Part shown: positions 13,275 through 14,816 of the stretch, piece by piece
Position numbering within the stretch: position 1 is the stretch's first letter
Layout of the letters: the number at the start of each line of letters is the position of its first letter
NCBI GenBank assembly: GCA_910577355.1
Contig: CAJTMY010000046.1
Location: 1 to 14,816, forward strand
From: an uncultured Muribaculaceae bacterium
GTDB lineage: Bacteria > Bacteroidota > Bacteroidia > Bacteroidales > Muribaculaceae
Direction of reading: 5' to 3'
DNA: 14,816 bases
The notes under the pieces: generated by a model
The model's database searches: none
Told to the model about the DNA's origin: nothing
What the model saw: only the letters and a program-made list of their open reading frames with translations
Position numbers and translations under genes: made by a program

Positions 13275-13328
13275 ATTTTCTTTTGTAAAGGGCGCGAACT
13301 CAAGCATTTCAGTGTTCATAACTATATG

Positions 13329-13700
13329 CTATTGTTCCGTTTTTGTTCCTTTTAGCTCCGCTATCTGGGCTTGTAAGGATTGGATAAACCGCTCCTTTTC
13401 GTCCAACAGGGCTTTGTATAGAGCTTCATTAGCTCCGAAACTTATGCTGGCTGCTCCAAGTATGGCCTCGGCATGGTTATCGGAGTTTATTTTTTGTGGG
13501 TATGGTACACCCTCAAATATGAGCATAGGAGACAGCCCGGCCACGATGCAGAGCTTTTCCATAAGCTTCGCATCTATGGATTCTTTGTTAAAGATGTTGG
13601 AGAGATAGTTATAGGTTATGCCAGCAGCCTGTGCTACGTCTCCTTTCCTTAACCCGTTGGTCTCTATGTGCTTCTTTAGTACCGCGCCGAAATGTTTCAT
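13329..13700 (-). CDS. XRE-family helix-turn-helix regulator
   Basis: This is a 123-residue DNA-binding protein. The N-terminal HTH_3/Cro-C1 domain (about 1-65) reads LKKHIETNGLRKGDVAQAAG, then ITYNYLSNIFNKESID and KLCIVAGLSP. A linker follows and then a C-terminal helix rich in Glu, Lys and Gln (DEKERFIQSLQAQIAELKG), likely a short coiled coil for oligomerisation. It diverges from the small gene at 13825; between them lies a perfect 20-bp palindrome, so it is probably a repressor of the opposing operon and perhaps of itself. The layout mimics phage or conjugative-element immunity switches. No exact TAnnTTTG box is seen upstream on its strand. A strong terminator lies about 100 bp downstream. 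Confidence 0.88.
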   Translation of the reverse strand: MKHFGAVLKKHIETNGLRKGDVAQAAGITYNYLSNIFNKESIDAKLMEKLCIVAGLSPMLIFEGVPYPQKINSDNHAEAILGAASISFGANEALYKALLDEKERFIQSLQAQIAELKGTKTEQ

Positions 13701-13730
13701 ACGGGAGTATTGTTAATAATATTTAATTTA

Positions 13731-13750
13731 ATTGTGAAATATTTCACAAT
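13731..13750. promoter_or_regulatory. Perfect 20-bp palindromic operator
   Basis: ATTGTGAAATATTTCACAAT is its own reverse complement, in the intergenic region between the divergent XRE gene and the small gene at 13825. It ends 25 bp before the -7 box of the rightward promoter, next to the expected -33 region. A perfect 20-bp palindrome is rare by chance in a window of this size, and the site is the natural target of the XRE protein. Confidence 0.75.
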
Positions 13751-13775
13751 GTGTTTATATATGGATTTTGTTTCG

Positions 13776-13783
13776 TATTTTTG
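13776..13783 (+). promoter_or_regulatory. -7 promoter box of the rightward operon
   Basis: TATTTTTG fits TAnnTTTG exactly, about 42 bp before the ATG at 13825. The matching -33 region (about 13752-13756) falls directly beside the 20-bp palindrome, so a bound repressor would block it. Confidence 0.62.
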
Positions 13784-13824
13784 CGACATAAATTTACGCA
13801 TAAAGTTTTAAACGGACAAATCAC

Positions 13825-14043
13825 ATGAGAGCAAATGAGGCTTTTTCTCACCACATCGACATGCTTTTTGAGCAAAATCCGGCAGAAGCCCGCAGAATAG
13901 TCAAGGAAATCAAGACTGCCTGTGGAATATCTTCTTGCGTTTACTCAAATTGGAGGCGTGGGGTAACGCCCATACGAAAACTTCAACGGGCCGAAATTAC
14001 ACAAATTCTCAACCATGATTTGTTTAAAGATGTCACAGATTGA
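13825..14043 (+). CDS. Small putative DNA-binding protein, first gene of the rightward operon
   Basis: I do not recognise a named family for this 72-residue protein. The segment KTACGISSCVYSNWRRGVTP followed by RKLQRAEITQIL looks like a helix-turn-helix with a CGIS...YSNWRRG recognition-helix pattern, as in small regulators of Bacteroidales mobile elements, but this is inference. It starts about 35 nt after the predicted transcription start and overlaps the LuxR-type gene downstream, indicating co-translation. Its position directly across the operator from an XRE gene makes a Cro-like role plausible. Confidence 0.7.
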   Translation: MRANEAFSHHIDMLFEQNPAEARRIVKEIKTACGISSCVYSNWRRGVTPIRKLQRAEITQILNHDLFKDVTD

Positions 14044-14614
14044 TAAAAATAGCCTGCATGTGCTATTAGAGCGCATTGAATTCTTCGCTTTTGAACATGA
14101 GTTATGGTATCGGTTACCCGATGGCACAACCACCCGTATTTCTGAAAAAGATAGCAATATGATTGCCGCGCTATTCTCGACCGTCGAGAATTTTTATCCT
14201 AAAGCTTTTGCTGCGCTCTCAAAGGAATACAATTCATGCAGACCCAATATCACATATTTTAGGTTTAAGGTTGTCGCAAGGTTCTTGAGGTGTAACTTCT
14301 CAATACTCGATAATGTGCCCGATGTTGCCAACGGCTTGTTCTCCGGCTTTGAATATGTAGCCTGCCCCCTCCGGGGCGAGTGCCCCTATGAATGTGTCAT
14401 TTGCCGCCCGGAGTTTAATCACAAACTTAGCGCCGCAGAAATGCGCGTTATGTCGCTTTGGTACACCGGCCTTCAAGAAGATGGCATAGCGGAGCAACTT
14501 TGCATAAGTCCTTATACCGTTCATAATCATGTCCGCAACTCCTATATCAAACTTGCAGTTCATACTCGCGCCGAGTTTGTAAAATATGTGGATAAGCATA
14601 ATTTGTTCCGATGA
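14030..14614 (+). CDS. LuxR-type helix-turn-helix regulator with cysteine cluster
   Basis: This is a predicted DNA-binding protein of about 194 residues. The C-terminal quarter is a LuxR/GerE HTH: LSAAEMRVMSLWYTGLQEDG, then IAEQLCISPYTVHNHVRNSY. Just before it is a cysteine cluster, CPLRGECPYECVIC, with spacing C-X5-C-X3-C-X2-C, which could bind zinc or an Fe-S cluster. The N-terminal 110 residues match no domain I know and lack receiver or autoinducer signatures. I chose the ATG at 14030, which overlaps the upstream gene by 14 bp; an in-frame ATG at 14015 would add five residues and is equally possible. The 3' end overlaps the next gene in an ATGA. Such proteins occur on Bacteroidales mobile elements; the target is unknown. 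Confidence 0.82.
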   Translation: MSQIDKNSLHVLLERIEFFAFEHELWYRLPDGTTTRISEKDSNMIAALFSTVENFYPKAFAALSKEYNSCRPNITYFRFKVVARFLRCNFSILDNVPDVANGLFSGFEYVACPLRGECPYECVICRPEFNHKLSAAEMRVMSLWYTGLQEDGIAEQLCISPYTVHNHVRNSYIKLAVHTRAEFVKYVDKHNLFR

Positions 14615-14816
14615 CCGACAATCCTAAATACGACAAATTTACTGTCGAGCGTGTCAAAAATGATGCAGACATCCGCGACTTTATCCCTGGTTGTTCCCGT
14701 AAGCCGGAGCAGATGGTCGAGTGCCCTTTTTGTCACTCTAAGAAACTAAGTGTCGTTCATAAGTGGAAAAACTCAATTAAATTAACCCCGTCGTGGTCAA
14801 AGAAACTGCCCCCCTG
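14611..14816 (+). CDS. Start of a zinc-finger (CHC2/Toprim-like) primase, cut by the window edge
   Basis: The frame is open from the ATG at 14611 to the window end (68 codons). It opens MTDNPKYDKFTVERVKNDAD, then IRDFIPGCSRKPEQMVECPF and CHSKKLSVVHK. A CPFC knuckle followed by a basic stretch at this distance from the N-terminus recalls CHC2-type zinc fingers of primases and primase-helicases encoded by mobile elements. The second cysteine pair is not reached: the last 18 codons (from KWKNSIKL) contain none, so either it lies further on or this end is altered. The start overlaps the LuxR-type gene stop by 4 bp, placing it in the same operon. The primase label is tentative. Confidence 0.6.
   Translation, partial: MTDNPKYDKFTVERVKNDADIRDFIPGCSRKPEQMVECPFCHSKKLSVVHKWKNSIKLTPSWSKKLPP

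Noticed and set aside
1..14816. CRISPR arrays, tRNA or rRNA genes
   Set aside because: No regularly spaced repeats and no tRNA or rRNA signatures were seen on either strand.

Overview
The window looks like chromosomal DNA from a gut Bacteroidales bacterium, plausibly Muribaculaceae-like. The evidence is the Bacteroidetes-type promoter signature (-7 box TAnnTTTG, in several places with a TTG about 20 nt upstream), the lack of clear Shine-Dalgarno sequences, the protein families present (C10 peptidase with BspA-like and type IX-like C-terminal parts, an outer-membrane beta-barrel receptor, a THUMP methyltransferase with an Arg/Glu/Asp-rich tail), and GC-rich housekeeping genes beside AT-rich accessory DNA. 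The taxon is inferred; no rRNA is present.

Left part (1-5377), core genome. A terminator of an upstream gene precedes bcp (thiol peroxidase). A tight run on the + strand follows: THUMP-domain RNA methyltransferase, purD, an uncharacterised polytopic membrane protein, and pdxB. Spacings are 19 bp, 10 bp and a 4-bp ATGA overlap, so they are probably one transcription unit from the promoter near 574. It combines RNA modification, purine synthesis and pyridoxal-phosphate synthesis.

Centre (5378-9178), accessory. A 507-bp non-coding gap carries a good promoter (5448-5478) and then a roughly 258-bp imperfect palindrome (5572-5829) that would fold as a long nested rod ending in a GNRA-type tetraloop and a T run; this is the best candidate here for an undescribed or unassigned non-coding RNA. 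Next is a 977-codon secreted C10 cysteine peptidase whose first 190 codons are GC-rich and whose remainder is sharply AT-rich, so the gene looks mosaic. It ends at a strong terminator and is followed by a frameshifted RhuM-family relic.

Right-centre (9179-12540). A Crp/Fnr-family regulator lies directly upstream of an outer-membrane beta-barrel (TonB-receptor-like) gene with its own promoter, and a 14-bp palindrome sits between them. A non-coding gap holds an 81-bp extragenic palindromic repeat that can form a three-way junction, then a promoter and a small orphan gene.

Right end (12541-14816), mobile or phage-like. On the minus strand are an intact MntA-type nucleotidyltransferase antitoxin with a deleted and frameshifted HepT toxin, a strong hairpin terminator, and an XRE regulator. 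Diverging from the XRE gene, across a perfect 20-bp palindrome, is a + strand operon of a small putative DNA-binding protein, a LuxR-type regulator with a cysteine cluster, and the start of a zinc-finger/Toprim-like primase cut by the window edge. This resembles the control and replication module of an integrated element.
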